Of a DNA stretch of 64,000 bases, positions 8,981 through 17,573 are shown one piece after another. The position numbers were made by a program, and so were the translations under genes. Position 1 is the stretch's first letter. Every line of letters starts with the position of its first letter. Source of the DNA: CBDCUW01 sp965222745 (GTDB taxonomy: Bacteria; Planctomycetota; Planctomycetia; Pirellulales; Pirellulaceae); assembly GCA_965222745.1 (NCBI GenBank), contig CBDCUW010000004.1:186001-250000 (forward strand), written 5' to 3'. The notes below the pieces were generated by a model. That model was not told the DNA's origin. It did not search any database and worked only from the letters and a program-made list of their open reading frames with translations.

Positions 8981-10198
8981 ATGCAATCCCGGTGTGCCTT
9001 GGCCATCATCGCCCTCGTGCTGGTCGCTGCCGGTTCTGAAAGTAACCATGCGCTGGCGCAAAGCGTTTCTGATTCTTCGACCGTCCTTACCCCCACACAA
9101 CCTGCAATCCGGCCAGGCGATTCAAAACAAGCGGTCAGTGTCCAACGACCCTCTTTGGATACGCCTTCGGATTCGATGACGTCGATCGATCTGCAACGAG
9201 AACGATTGTTCAACGAGCTGAGCGAGGAATTCAACACCTTCGATCGCTTGGGAAATCTCGTGCGACGCGTGTCGCAATTGGTCAAACCAAGTGTCATTCA
9301 TATCGAAGCGCACAAGACGGAACAGAAAGCGGGAAGCCGCCAATCGTACGACGAGGCAGGCAGCGGCGTGGTGATCAATCGTGGTACCGAGCAGTGGGTG
9401 CTGACCAACCGCCACGTCATCCTGGGCGCATCGCCCCGAGAGATCTTGCTTCGCACCGCCGACGGCCGAGAGTTCTATCCGACAAGCGTTTTGTCGGACG
9501 CCAGCACCGATGTTGCGGTGATGAAAGTGGAGAACCTGCATCTGCCCGCCGCCCGGCTTGGCAATAGTGATCGGGTGGACATTGGCGATTTTGTCATCGC
9601 CATCGGAAGTCCTTTCGGACTGAGCCATTCAGTTACTTTTGGCATCTTGAGTGCCAAAGGACGTCGCGATCTGTCACTGGGCGAACAGAAAATCGAGTTG
9701 CAGGATTTCTTTCAGACCGATGCCGCGATCAATCCCGGCAATAGCGGCGGTCCGCTACTGAACCTGCGAGGTGAAGTGGTTGCCCTGAATACCGCGATCG
9801 CCAGCAGCAGCGGCGGCAGCGAAGGGATCGGCTTTGCCATTCCGATGAACATGGCGATAACGGTGGCCGACCAGCTGATTCACCATGGAAAACTCCGTCG
9901 TGGCTACCTGGGTGTCACGCTCGATCCCGACTTCACCTCGGCTGACTTGGCCTCCGCCGGCTACGACCTGCTCAGCGGTGCGTTGGTCAAAAACGTACGA
10001 GGCGGTTCGCCGGCCGAGAAAGCGAATCTGCAACGGGGCGACATCATCGTCGAGTTTGACGGCAGATCGGTCGATAACGACGACCACCTGGTAGCCCAAG
10101 TCGGCCTGACGCCGATCGGATCGAAGATCCCAATGATCATCTACCGCCAAGGCCGACGGTATCGCACCGAAGTGGTTCTGACCGACTTGGCCGAGTAG
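8981..10198 (+). CDS. HtrA/DegP-type periplasmic serine protease with one PDZ domain
   Basis: 405 aa from the ATG at 8981, chosen because it starts a clean signal peptide (MQSRCALAIIALVLVAAG...ALAQ); the frame is open from 8789. The trypsin-like domain has the triad His145 (TNRHVI), Asp177 (STDVAV) and Ser255 (NPGNSGGPL). One C-terminal PDZ domain covers about 305-400 (RRGYLGVTL, GGSPAEKANLQRGDIIVEFDG). Family members degrade or refold misfolded envelope proteins. A hairpin at 10240-10258 follows it. A second, independent HtrA gene lies at 47323. Confidence 0.93.
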   Translation: MQSRCALAIIALVLVAAGSESNHALAQSVSDSSTVLTPTQPAIRPGDSKQAVSVQRPSLDTPSDSMTSIDLQRERLFNELSEEFNTFDRLGNLVRRVSQLVKPSVIHIEAHKTEQKAGSRQSYDEAGSGVVINRGTEQWVLTNRHVILGASPREILLRTADGREFYPTSVLSDASTDVAVMKVENLHLPAARLGNSDRVDIGDFVIAIGSPFGLSHSVTFGILSAKGRRDLSLGEQKIELQDFFQTDAAINPGNSGGPLLNLRGEVVALNTAIASSSGGSEGIGFAIPMNMAITVADQLIHHGKLRRGYLGVTLDPDFTSADLASAGYDLLSGALVKNVRGGSPAEKANLQRGDIIVEFDGRSVDNDDHLVAQVGLTPIGSKIPMIIYRQGRRYRTEVVLTDLAE

Positions 10199-10239
10199 TC
10201 GTTTCAGCGCCCAACAGAAACACGAAGGTCCGGATACAC

Positions 10240-10258
10240 GGCTTGGTTCAACCAAGCC
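10240..10258. terminator. Hairpin between convergent genes
   Basis: Perfect 8-bp inverted repeat GGCTTGGT / ACCAAGCC with a 3-nt loop, 41 bp after the HtrA stop. No T-run follows, so its role as a terminator is uncertain. It marks the left edge of the cassette-like region. Confidence 0.5.
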
Positions 10259-10304
10259 CTTGAACATCGCGCGATGTCAAAAACTTATTTGTTCTGTGGC
10301 CAAG

Positions 10305-10805
10305 TCAGTTCGAGTCGCCCATGACTTTCCTGCGGTACGTGTCCCAGTCGCCAAAGGCTGGATAAATGAGCTCAGCAATGCCGAGCGAATCGTCGACAAC
10401 ATGAATCGTTGCATTTGGCTCAAGAATGTTTGCTGCCGCAGCGGATGCCGAAGCCTCCGCTGAAGTAACAATGCATGGATTGTCTTCCATAATCGGGCAC
10501 AGGACGTAGTTGCCAGCGTCAGCAAGTTGATACATGAACAAGAAAACTCCCGGAGTCACGTCGCGAAGAAAGATCATCCCGCCCGTCAGGTCATCGTCGA
10601 GACTGATTTCTAGTTGAAAATCCACGTCCACGTGTACCAGCCCGGAATCGTAATCGTGCGCCGCAAAAAGAGTGTTTACCGCAGCGAGCTCCTTCGAATT
10701 GAGCGGTCCGGATACGGGAACGGCAACCGTTTCGCCGGTGAAAGGATTTGTCTTCTCTTCCGTCCCTGACGTGCGACAGGACATGAAAGCAACGTCGAAG
10801 CTCAT
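10305..10805 (-). CDS. Hypothetical protein, probable integron-type cassette gene
   Basis: 166 aa, not recognised. There is no signal peptide or membrane segment. It contains a Gly/Pro/Thr patch (TNPFTGETVAVP, about 19-30), an acidic centre and an Ala/Ser-rich stretch (EASASAAAANIL, about 116-127). It could be a small cytosolic globular protein. Its start codon is 25 bp from an attC-like site (10830-10921), and its stop is 8 bp from a core-like GTTCTGT (10291-10297), followed by TGGCCA as at the end of the VOC gene. This is the geometry of a mobile gene cassette read on the minus strand. Function unknown. Confidence 0.6.
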   Translation of the reverse strand: MSFDVAFMSCRTSGTEEKTNPFTGETVAVPVSGPLNSKELAAVNTLFAAHDYDSGLVHVDVDFQLEISLDDDLTGGMIFLRDVTPGVFLFMYQLADAGNYVLCPIMEDNPCIVTSAEASASAAAANILEPNATIHVVDDSLGIAELIYPAFGDWDTYRRKVMGDSN

Positions 10806-10829
10806 GTTACACCGATCTCCTGCTGTGCC

Positions 10830-10921
10830 GCATAACGGACGACGTCACCGAGGACGCGTGAAAGACTCAACCATTGCCAAACCGCTCGGCTCGCCTCCTT
10901 CGGTGGAGGCCATGGTTCTGG
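10830..10921. repeat. attC-like recombination site 1
   Basis: The left arm AACGGACGACGTCACCGAGG pairs imperfectly with the right arm CGCCTCCTTCGGTGGAGG, which ends in GTTCTGG. It is about 92 bp long and ends in inverted AAC / GTT cores, as expected of integron attC sites. Confidence 0.5.
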
Positions 10922-11200
10922 CTCCCTGCCTTCATCGCACTCGTACTCAGCATCGCGGTACTCGTACTCGATTGCAGTATTGTAGCTGGTTTCCGGTTCA
11001 GCAACGACGCGAAGGCGCGAAATCGGCCGAGTCAACATTGCAACAACACGATGAAGTGATCGTTTCAATTCGAGATGGCGATCGCCTTCCAGTCCACCGG
11101 TCACAACAAGCATATCTTGAATCGCAGCGCACTTCAGAGATGATCCGCGCGCGGTATCCAAGAACCGGCGATGCCCAAGTCCAACGGTGCGGAAGAACAA
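10899..11200. repeat. Gene-less cassette A, copy 1 (TACTCG microsatellite)
   Basis: The blocks 10899-11007 and 11157-11200 are near-identical to 22188-22318 and 22320-22352. The unit contains TACTCG hexamer repeats. In this copy about 150 bp lie between the two blocks, while in the other copy they are adjacent. A minus-strand frame (10802-11275) codes a low-complexity Glu/Tyr stretch and is judged spurious. Confidence 0.75.
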
Positions 11201-11281
11201 CTTTCTCTGCGCTGGCGCGGATTCGAGTAGGAGTACGAGTACCGGGCTGCGCCCTGAGTACGAGCACGACAGCACCTCGTG

Positions 11282-11363
11282 TCAGAACGCCAGCGGTCAC
11301 CGGACCGCCGGAGTGATCGTACCATTTGCAAACGCGCGGTCGGCGGCTCCACGTGCATCGCAT
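11282..11363. repeat. attC-like site 2, interrupted by a group II intron
   Basis: The left arm AACGCCAGCGGTCACCGGA pairs imperfectly with the right arm GGCGGCTCCACGTGCATCGC. The terminal GTT core is missing because the intron begins there. Confidence 0.5.
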
Positions 11364-12085
11364 GTGTACGCCCGGCATGGGCGTGATTGTTGTGGGGTGA
11401 AAGTCCCCTGTACGAGACTGGAAACTTTCGAGGATCAGTATACCAAATGACCACCACCGAAAGAGAAGTACTAGACGAGGGCAACTGCGGAAGGGCGACC
11501 GACCGTGGGGAGGAAGCCCGCGATCGTGTGCGTAAGTGCCGGGTCTGTCTATCGCCACCCGGACGCGAGCCCGTCAAAGCTGCGAGGCTACGAACAGAAA
11601 CGTCATACAAGGCCGGTTCGACCAGGCGAGCATGCACAACAATGCGAAGCCGTTCTCAGTCGGTCGCTCAGGTAAATGACGAGCTTGTGCAGCGAAGCAT
11701 CACGCTCTTATCCGGGGAGATCTGCACAGGCGGCATGCGTGCCGTCGTCGCTCCAGCCAGTAGGGCTTGCCCGAAACCCTGGAACGCGGTGAGGCAACTC
11801 ATCGCGGCGGTGCAGAAGTCAGCAGAGGCCATAGTACGAACGCCACTAGCGTTTGGAAGGGCCGAACCATGAACAACAAGGAGGAGCTACGAACGAACTC
11901 GGTGCGAGGATATTACTCCGACCGGAGTGGACCGGACCGGCGCGCGTCAGCAAAGCCAGCCTTGAGCCAGTCTTCACTAGAAGACTCCGAAGCAGAGCTT
12001 GCTTCTGTTCATGGAACCGCCGTATGCGGACCCGCACGTACGGTGGTGTGGGGGCCGCGGTCAGAGATGGCCGCGGCTACCCGAT
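11364..12085 (+). mobile_element. Group II intron without reverse transcriptase
   Basis: About 722 nt. The 5' end starts GTGTACGCCCGGCATGGG and contains the GGGGTGAAAGTCCCC hairpin of domain I. Near 11817-11835 is the segment GTCAGCAGAGGCCATAGTA, usually found just before the intron-encoded protein. Domain V is at 12016-12047: arms CCGTATGCG / CGCACGTACGG with the two-base bulge and a GACC loop. Domain VI follows (GCCGCGG / CCGCGGC), and the 3' end is CTACCCGAT. No reverse-transcriptase frame is present; domain IV is only about 140 nt long. The intron is opposite in direction to the neighbouring genes. Splicing would need a protein supplied in trans. Confidence 0.8.
12016..12047 (+). ncRNA. 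Group II intron domain V
   Basis: The hairpin ACCGCCGTATGCG / CGCACGTACGGTGGT has a CG bulge on the 3' side. The triad position reads CGC where many introns have AGC, a variant seen in other bacterial group II introns. Confidence 0.8.
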
Positions 12086-12123
12086 TGCCCGTCAATTCCG
12101 GGGCGACTGAAATGTGGGTGTCA

Positions 12124-12522
12124 TTAGGACGGCCCTTGCGGAAAATGCAATCGTTCGGGACCAGCCATGCCCTCGTACTCCCAGTGCATGAATCTGCGAA
12201 GTTGGTCAACAACATTGCACCATTCTATACCCTCGATGCCATTGATCCGGTCTGTAAGCGTGTCGACAATCAATTGTGGCGAAAACGGATCAACAACCAC
12301 GCACCGCGAATCGGTTGATCCGGCAATAGCGCGATGCCGTGCGCGAGTTGTTGTCACCAGACATTGAAATGCGTCCTGGCCATTCATGTCAGTTGTCCCA
12401 ACGTCCACGCTGAACCACGCGAAGTCGTCCCACGGATCGATCGGTTCGTAGCGAAAAAAATCGATCGTGTGATCATTCGACCGAATGGAGTAGACCTTTG
12501 CTTTTAACATGGGTGTAGACAT
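12124..12522 (-). CDS. Imm8-like immunity protein, probable cassette gene
   Basis: 132 aa, soluble, with no signal peptide. The pattern is that of the Immunity protein 8 family: an N-terminal strand pair (MLKAKVYSIRSNDHTIDFFRYEPIDPWDDFAWFS, split over about 5-38), a central 'QDAFQCLVTT' strand (about 48-57) and the closing 'CNVVDQLRRFMHWEYEGM' helix-strand (about 102-119). Such proteins neutralise polymorphic toxins in the cytoplasm. No matching toxin lies nearby, which fits an orphan immunity gene carried as a cassette. The start is 52 bp from attC-like site 3; the stop is 38 bp from the intron end. The family call is by pattern only. Confidence 0.6.
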   Translation of the reverse strand: MSTPMLKAKVYSIRSNDHTIDFFRYEPIDPWDDFAWFSVDVGTTDMNGQDAFQCLVTTTRARHRAIAGSTDSRCVVVDPFSPQLIVDTLTDRINGIEGIEWCNVVDQLRRFMHWEYEGMAGPERLHFPQGPS

Positions 12523-12573
12523 GCTTCCATTTCTTCTCTCGTGGCCAGTCGTCTTTGCTCATGCTGTTCTGTG

Positions 12574-12685
12574 GGATAACGAATTGCGTCACCGGGGCTG
12601 TGAGTTGAGCATCCATTCGTGCAACCGAAGACTTTGATTTCAGTTACTGCGAGAATGAGTGCTCCAGTTCACGGCATTGTTCGTT
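12574..12685. repeat. attC-like site 3
   Basis: The left arm GATAACGAATTGCGTCACCG pairs imperfectly with the right arm GCTCCAGTTCACGGCATTG, ending in GTTCGTT. Loop of about 60 nt. Confidence 0.65.
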
Positions 12686-12958
12686 GGTTCTGGAAGTGGC
12701 GAGAAAGCGAATGTCGCCCCAAGCCGTTACCCAAAGTCTACCGAGCGCATCTACACGCGGCAAATTGACCGAGCACCCTTTCGTCTGTTTCGTTTCTTTC
12801 GCGGTTAATCATTCCACGGTGCACGCTTGCTGTGTCCGCACGGATGAGAACCGCGAAAGAAACGAAATACACGAAAGTAGACGTGAAGAAGTTCCGTGAT
12901 GACGTTCAGCGCTAAGCTAAGAAATCGCAGTGCAGAGGATGCCGAAATCGCGAAGGCG
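12677..12958. repeat. Gene-less cassette B, copy 1
   Basis: About 280 bp nearly identical to 21883-22158, starting at the same core (GTTCGTTGG). It contains the inverted repeat TTTCGTTTCTTTCGCGGTT / CCGCGAAAGAAACGAAA. No gene seen. Confidence 0.8.
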
Positions 12959-13052
12959 ACAAAACGTTCGCAACAACCTGATCAAGATTGCCATCCGATT
13001 CAACGCTGGCAAACCAACGCAAACACATCTGTCTGCAAGCGAATCTCTCCTC

Positions 13053-13141
<89 letters not shown>

Positions 13142-13158
13142 GGCCAGCGTCGCGGACA

Positions 13159-13686
13159 TCAATCCTGCCAGAACCCACACTCGATCCCACCATGGATAAC
13201 AATCGCGAACATGCCATGCTCGGGAATCGGCGTTGGTGGCATCGCGATTTCCGCTCCCGCTTCAGCGGCAGAATCGACAGCGGCTTTGATGTCATCGACA
13301 AGCACGTACGGCCGCACAACTGGTGTTTCCGTATCACGCAATGGACCGCGAATGCCGATCAAGCCGCCGCCATCTAGTTTCGCAGTGCGAGCACCACCAA
13401 AGTTGGCATCGGCTTCACTGAAGGTAAGGCCATGGGTTGCTGAGTATTGGCGGCACAAGGCATCGACTTCCGGTGTCACAATCTCCAGATATCGGACTTT
13501 CATCAGTTCTCCTACCGCAGGTGGATTTGCCTCTTGAGCTTCACGGTTCACCTCATCAGTGGGCTCCGCCTGCTGAGATGGATCAGTGCTGGATTGATTG
13601 CATCCAGTGATCAGCGTCAGCATCCCCGGCGGTATCGCCAGTGCAATGCCTGAGAGGAGTGCGTTACGACGAGTAATGGAAGGCAT
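13159..13686 (-). CDS. VOC-fold (glyoxalase/bleomycin-resistance-like) lipoprotein, probable cassette gene
   Basis: 175 aa from the ATG at 13686, which begins a twin-arginine-like lipoprotein signal (TRRNALLSG, lipobox LITGC with Cys29); the frame is open to 13749. A short Pro/Glu/Gln linker follows. A VOC domain covers about 58-175 (KVRYLEIVTPEVDALCRQYS, VLVDDIKAAVDSAAEAGAEI, GMFAIVIHGGIECGFW). VOC proteins include metal-dependent isomerases and drug-binding proteins; a substrate cannot be assigned. An exported lipid-anchored VOC protein is unusual. The gene is framed by attC-like sites 4 (17 bp after the stop) and 5 (11 bp before the start), an almost textbook cassette. Confidence 0.8.
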   Translation of the reverse strand: MPSITRRNALLSGIALAIPPGMLTLITGCNQSSTDPSQQAEPTDEVNREAQEANPPAVGELMKVRYLEIVTPEVDALCRQYSATHGLTFSEADANFGGARTAKLDGGGLIGIRGPLRDTETPVVRPYVLVDDIKAAVDSAAEAGAEIAMPPTPIPEHGMFAIVIHGGIECGFWQD

Positions 13687-13697
13687 GAGACTCTTGC

Positions 13698-13790
13698 ACA
13701 GAACGAATTGCGTTGACCGGGCCGCCGCCGGTCCGTCAACCATTCCCAAAACGCGGGACTGCCGGCTCCGCGTTCACCGCTTTGTTCAAG
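13698..13790. repeat. attC-like site 5
   Basis: The left arm AACGAATTGCGTTGACCGGG pairs imperfectly with the right arm GGCTCCGCGTTCACCGCTTT, ending in GTTCAAG. 93 bp. Confidence 0.65.
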
Positions 13791-13968
13791 TAAGCCGCTG
13801 GCGCGGCGGGTTTGGATTGGTTGAGTTCAGTGTACTGCATGAGTCACACCGCGGCGAATTCTATCGGGAATCCTTTCTTGTTGATTCCTTTCCACCAACG
13901 GTAGCGAGTTCGGATTCCAGATGTGAGAAATCGTCTGCAGTCCATTCGATTCCAGTTTTACCAGTCGG

Positions 13969-14102
13969 CGAAAACGAATTGCGAAACGACCAAGGTAACC
14001 GGGCACGCGGACCAATGCGAGTAGATGTTGAACGACCCGAAAGCGTAAACGAACGAGCGGATGTCGAAAGCTGAGAAACGAGCGTGCTCCGGTTCATCGC
14101 TT
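13969..14102. repeat. attC-like site 6, interrupted by an intron fragment
   Basis: The left region AACGAATTGCG...GGTAACCGGGCACGCG pairs imperfectly with GCGTGCTCCGGTTCATCGC. The closing GTT core is missing; the intron fragment begins there, at the same point as in site 2. Between sites 5 and 6 (13791-13968) no gene is seen. Confidence 0.55.
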
Positions 14103-14297
14103 GGGTACGCCCGGCATGGGCGTGGTTGTTGTGGGGTGAAAGTCCCCTGTACGAGACTGAAAGCTTTCAGGTGTTAGCATACCAAATGTTGACTTCAAAG
14201 GTTGACTTCAAACGACAAGTACTAGAGGGCAACTGCGCCAGGGGCGACCGGCCGTGGGGAGGAAGCCTGCGATCGTGTGCGTAAACGCCGGGTTTGT
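14103..14297 (+). mobile_element. Truncated group II intron (5' domain I fragment)
   Basis: About 195 nt strongly similar to the first 220 nt of the intron at 11364: shared GTACGCCCGGCATGGGCG, GGGGTGAAAGTCCCC and CCGTGGGGAGGAAGCC blocks. It contains a 13-bp tandem duplication (GTTGACTTCAAAG). The similarity stops near 14297, so domains II-VI are absent and the element cannot splice. Confidence 0.75.
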
Positions 14298-14380
14298 TTC
14301 GGGTTCTCGTGTCCATTGCTAGAACAGAACATCTATCTCGTTGAGAGCGGACGCTTTGATCTGGTTCTTGCACCTGCTGT

Positions 14381-15970
14381 CTATTGTTGAAGTTGCTTGA
14401 GGCGTTCGGCGGCCCACTTGTCTCCGTGCTCGGCAGCTTTGAGGTACCACGCAATGGCTTCTTCGCGGTCGCGCGGGACAGCGCGTCCGTTTTCGTAGAT
14501 GTAGCCCATCAGCCGTTCTGCAGTCGCGTGCGGGCGAGCGGCTGCTTTTTGAATCCATTTCAAAGCCGCCGCGTCGTCTCGCTGAAAGTATTTTCCGTCA
14601 AGGATCATCGCGCCGATGGCCGCCTGGGCGTTGGGGTTATTGTCGTTGGCGGCGATCAGGTAGTTTTCGGCTGCTTTTGCAAGATCCTTTTCGACGCCAT
14701 AGCCGTGTTCGTAGATGATTCCCAGGTTCGCGTTGGCCAGGGTGTTGCCCGCTTTTGCTGCCGATTCGAATAACTGTTTTGCCTTTGCGAGATCCCGCGA
14801 GACGCCATCGCCGTTTTGATACATCAGGCCCAGGTTGTTCCACGCCATGACGTGACCCTTCGCGGCCGCTTTTTCGAACCATTCGGCCGCCTTTGCCGGG
14901 TCTCTATTGACCGCGTATCCGCTGTAGTAAAACACACCAACGGCAAACTGCCCGTGGGCGTCTCCCAGTTCGGCAGCCTGCTGATAGTGACGGAACGCTT
15001 CCGGATAATTGCGAGTAACACCTCGGCCATATTCGTGTGCCTGCCCGAGGGTTACGTGAGAATCGACGAGGTTGCCGAGTTCAAGTGCTTTGCGAAAACA
15101 GGCTACCGCTTTTTCGTCGTTGCGTTTGAGATAGTCGCCATTCCAATACATGACGCCCATGTTATGCCACCCCAACGGTACATCCTGCTGCGCCGCCTGC
15201 TTGAAGTACTCCGCAGCTTTGGCTGGGTTTCTTGCGTCACCCTTGGAATCAAAGTACAGGATAGCTCCGATGCCGATCTTTCCGTAGACGTTGCCACCGT
15301 CAGCTGCTTTCTGAAACCATTTGAGTGCCTCGTCCAGGTCTCTTTCTACGAGAATGGCAAAGCGATATTGCGTCCCAAGTTGTAACTGGGCTTTGGAAAA
15401 ACCCTCATCAGCGGCGCGTCGCAACCACTTGAGACTCTGCTCACCGTCTACCGGAATCCCTTCAGGACCCAACCGGTAGATTGTACTCAACACCAACTGT
15501 GCGTCATGATTGCCTCGATCTGCCAGGTGCGTGACACCTTTGACACGGTCGGCAACCGAGACATCAAATAACTCACACTCAAGCGTCAGGCGTTCCTGCT
15601 TACGGGCGATCTCCAACGACATGTTGTGACCCACCTCGCATTCACTGAGGTAACGTTTCAGGTCCTCCGGCGAGTGCAGTGTCTGACCGTCGGCGCGGAG
15701 CAGAATGTCGCCCTCGCGAACTCCGGCTTTCGCCAGAGGAGCGTCGGGAACGGTCATCAGAATCAAGACGCCGTCGGTTGACGAAAGCCCAGCGTTGCGA
15801 GCCGCCTCATCGGTAATGGGGCCATGGATGACACCGGCGTAGGGCTTCGACGTGTCGAGGATCGAGTATTGCGCCCGCGCGTCCGAGCACAGGACACCGA
15901 GGCACAGGAGCAGCGCAACGGCTGGCATGCGAAAAGCCTTCAATTGCGGAAGCATGGCGGACTTGATCAC
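14381..15970 (-). CDS. PDZ-Sel1 repeat protein 1 (exported)
   Basis: 529 aa with an N-terminal signal peptide (about 10-33, ending CSDARAQ). A PDZ-like domain covers about 45-125 (PDAPLAKAGVREGDILLRADG). About ten Sel1-type helical repeats of 36 residues fill about 135-525 (for example AAEWFEKAAAKGHVMAWNNLG and NGDGVSRDLAKAKQLF). Sel1 repeats form a solenoid that binds proteins; the combination suggests a periplasmic scaffold. Its start overlaps the stop of the upstream PDZ-Sel1 gene by 4 bp (ATGA type), so the two are translationally coupled. They look like diverged duplicates. The substrate is unknown. Confidence 0.88.
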   Translation of the reverse strand: MIKSAMLPQLKAFRMPAVALLLCLGVLCSDARAQYSILDTSKPYAGVIHGPITDEAARNAGLSSTDGVLILMTVPDAPLAKAGVREGDILLRADGQTLHSPEDLKRYLSECEVGHNMSLEIARKQERLTLECELFDVSVADRVKGVTHLADRGNHDAQLVLSTIYRLGPEGIPVDGEQSLKWLRRAADEGFSKAQLQLGTQYRFAILVERDLDEALKWFQKAADGGNVYGKIGIGAILYFDSKGDARNPAKAAEYFKQAAQQDVPLGWHNMGVMYWNGDYLKRNDEKAVACFRKALELGNLVDSHVTLGQAHEYGRGVTRNYPEAFRHYQQAAELGDAHGQFAVGVFYYSGYAVNRDPAKAAEWFEKAAAKGHVMAWNNLGLMYQNGDGVSRDLAKAKQLFESAAKAGNTLANANLGIIYEHGYGVEKDLAKAAENYLIAANDNNPNAQAAIGAMILDGKYFQRDDAAALKWIQKAAARPHATAERLMGYIYENGRAVPRDREEAIAWYLKAAEHGDKWAAERLKQLQQ

Positions 15971-17544
15971 TTTGTGGCTCCTGTTTTGGTCGTGGGTTGA
16001 AGTTCACGGAGTCGTGCAATGGCAGACTGATCGCCTTGGTCAGCTGCTTTCAAATACCAGGCGATGGCTTCCGCACGATCTCGTGGCACAGCCCAGCCGT
16101 TTTCATACATCATGCCGAGTGCGGACGCGCCTGCTGCATCACCTCGTTCGGCCGCAAGCTGAAACCACCGCAGCGCCTGTGCCTGGTCTTTTTTGATGTG
16201 CGTTCCATCCAGATACGAGAAGCCCAGCGATACCATGCCTTCGCTGAATCCCAGTTCCGCTGCAGCCTGATAGTGCTTGAAGGCCTTGTCGGGATGTTTG
16301 GTGCCTGCGACTCCTTCGGTGTACAAACGGCCGAGATTGAGATGTGCTTTGGGTTCGCCATTTGCGGCAGCCCGCTCGTAGAGCCCCACCGCTTTGGCAC
16401 GATCTTTTTTGAATCCGAGTCCCAGTTCGTACATGCCGCCGAGATTATTCAGTGCCACCGGGTCGCCCAGATCCGCGGCTCGTTGGTACCATTCGCTCGC
16501 CTGCGAGATATCCTTCTCAACAGCGAATCCGTACTGATAGAAGATGCCGATACGCGTCATCGCCGGAGGCCAGGCGCGGCGTGCCGCCTGACGGTAGAGC
16601 TTCAGTGCCTCGGGATAGTTTCTGGTGACGCCACGGCCTTCTTCATGTGCCATGCCAAGGTGGAAGGAAGCCGTGGGGTTGTCCAGGTCGTCCGCTCGCT
16701 TGTAACAGCGAAACGCCTTCTCGTAGTTCGATTCCACCACGTTGTCGATGCCAGCAGTGTAAACGTGACCGAGATGCACCCAGGCCCAGGAATTGCCGTG
16801 ACTGGCCGCCCGGCTGATCAGCTCCAGGCCTCGGTCGATGTCCCGCTGGACAGCCGTGCCAGCAAGCAAGATGCCTCCCGCGTGATACAGCGCACTCGCT
16901 TCATCCTCATCGGTGCTCTGGGGGTCTGCGAAAGCCCGCTGGTACCATTTCATCGCTTCGCGGTGATCCGGTTTCCCGGATCGGCCATGATAGTAATATT
17001 CGCCAAGTCGCGTCATCGAACGGCGAAATCCGGATGACGCAGCGCGACGATGCCATTCGACCGATTTTTTGTCGTTACTGACTTCGTAATACCTTCCGAG
17101 CGAATACTGGTAGAACGGATCTCCTTGTTCGGCGAGATGAGTCATCTCGGACAGTTGGGCCGATTGATCGGGAGCCATGAATCGATGTTCAAGCTCAACT
17201 TCGCCGCCGTCTCGGAAGACCGTCAGAGCCACGGTGTCGCCAACTTTGCGGTCGAGCGTTAGTTTTCGAAAGGTGTCGATGTCTTGGATGGGCTGACCAG
17301 ACTCAAGAAACACAATATCGTTAGCACGAAGGCCGGCTTTTTCCGCCATCGATTCCGGCGCTACTTTACCGACAAGCACTCCCATGGCAGCGGGCATTCC
17401 GAGTCGTGCCGCGATCCGATCGTCCACCGCTTCCACCGTTACGTTGAGAGACGGTGCGCCCGGAGATGCGACCGGTGTACCAGCCACCGCGCTACCGCTC
17501 AGGCAGAACAGCGTTCCCCATCCAAGGATGGCCAGGACCTTCAT
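15967..17544 (-). CDS. PDZ-Sel1 repeat protein 2 (exported)
   Basis: 525 aa. A signal peptide covers about 1-22 (MKVLAILGWGTLFCLSGSAVAG). A PDZ domain covers about 32-115 (MGVLVGKVAPESMAEKAGLRANDIVFLESG). Sel1 repeats cover about 125-520, some irregular in the middle. The order is the same as in the next gene (529 aa), with which it overlaps by 4 bp, so a tandem duplication is likely. It lies 29 bp after the 1036-aa Gln-rich protein on the same strand, so the three are probably one operon. I infer periplasmic scaffold proteins working with that large partner. No enzyme motif is seen. Confidence 0.88.
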   Translation of the reverse strand: MKVLAILGWGTLFCLSGSAVAGTPVASPGAPSLNVTVEAVDDRIAARLGMPAAMGVLVGKVAPESMAEKAGLRANDIVFLESGQPIQDIDTFRKLTLDRKVGDTVALTVFRDGGEVELEHRFMAPDQSAQLSEMTHLAEQGDPFYQYSLGRYYEVSNDKKSVEWHRRAASSGFRRSMTRLGEYYYHGRSGKPDHREAMKWYQRAFADPQSTDEDEASALYHAGGILLAGTAVQRDIDRGLELISRAASHGNSWAWVHLGHVYTAGIDNVVESNYEKAFRCYKRADDLDNPTASFHLGMAHEEGRGVTRNYPEALKLYRQAARRAWPPAMTRIGIFYQYGFAVEKDISQASEWYQRAADLGDPVALNNLGGMYELGLGFKKDRAKAVGLYERAAANGEPKAHLNLGRLYTEGVAGTKHPDKAFKHYQAAAELGFSEGMVSLGFSYLDGTHIKKDQAQALRWFQLAAERGDAAGASALGMMYENGWAVPRDRAEAIAWYLKAADQGDQSAIARLRELQPTTKTGATK

Positions 17545-17573
17545 ATTCAGGTACTCACGCTTTCGAGGGACAA

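Noticed and set aside
10802..11275. 157-aa minus-strand frame with Glu/Tyr repeats
   Set aside because: It follows the TACTCG microsatellite, contains attC-like arms and is not conserved in the second copy, where the middle is deleted. Treated as non-coding repeat.
10998..11637. Minus-strand frames of 167-186 aa
   Set aside because: They overlap intron and attC-like sequence and lack family motifs or good ribosome sites.
11767..12318. 183-aa plus-strand frame inside the intron
   Set aside because: It crosses the intron domain V and VI and the intron end; no reverse-transcriptase motif is present.
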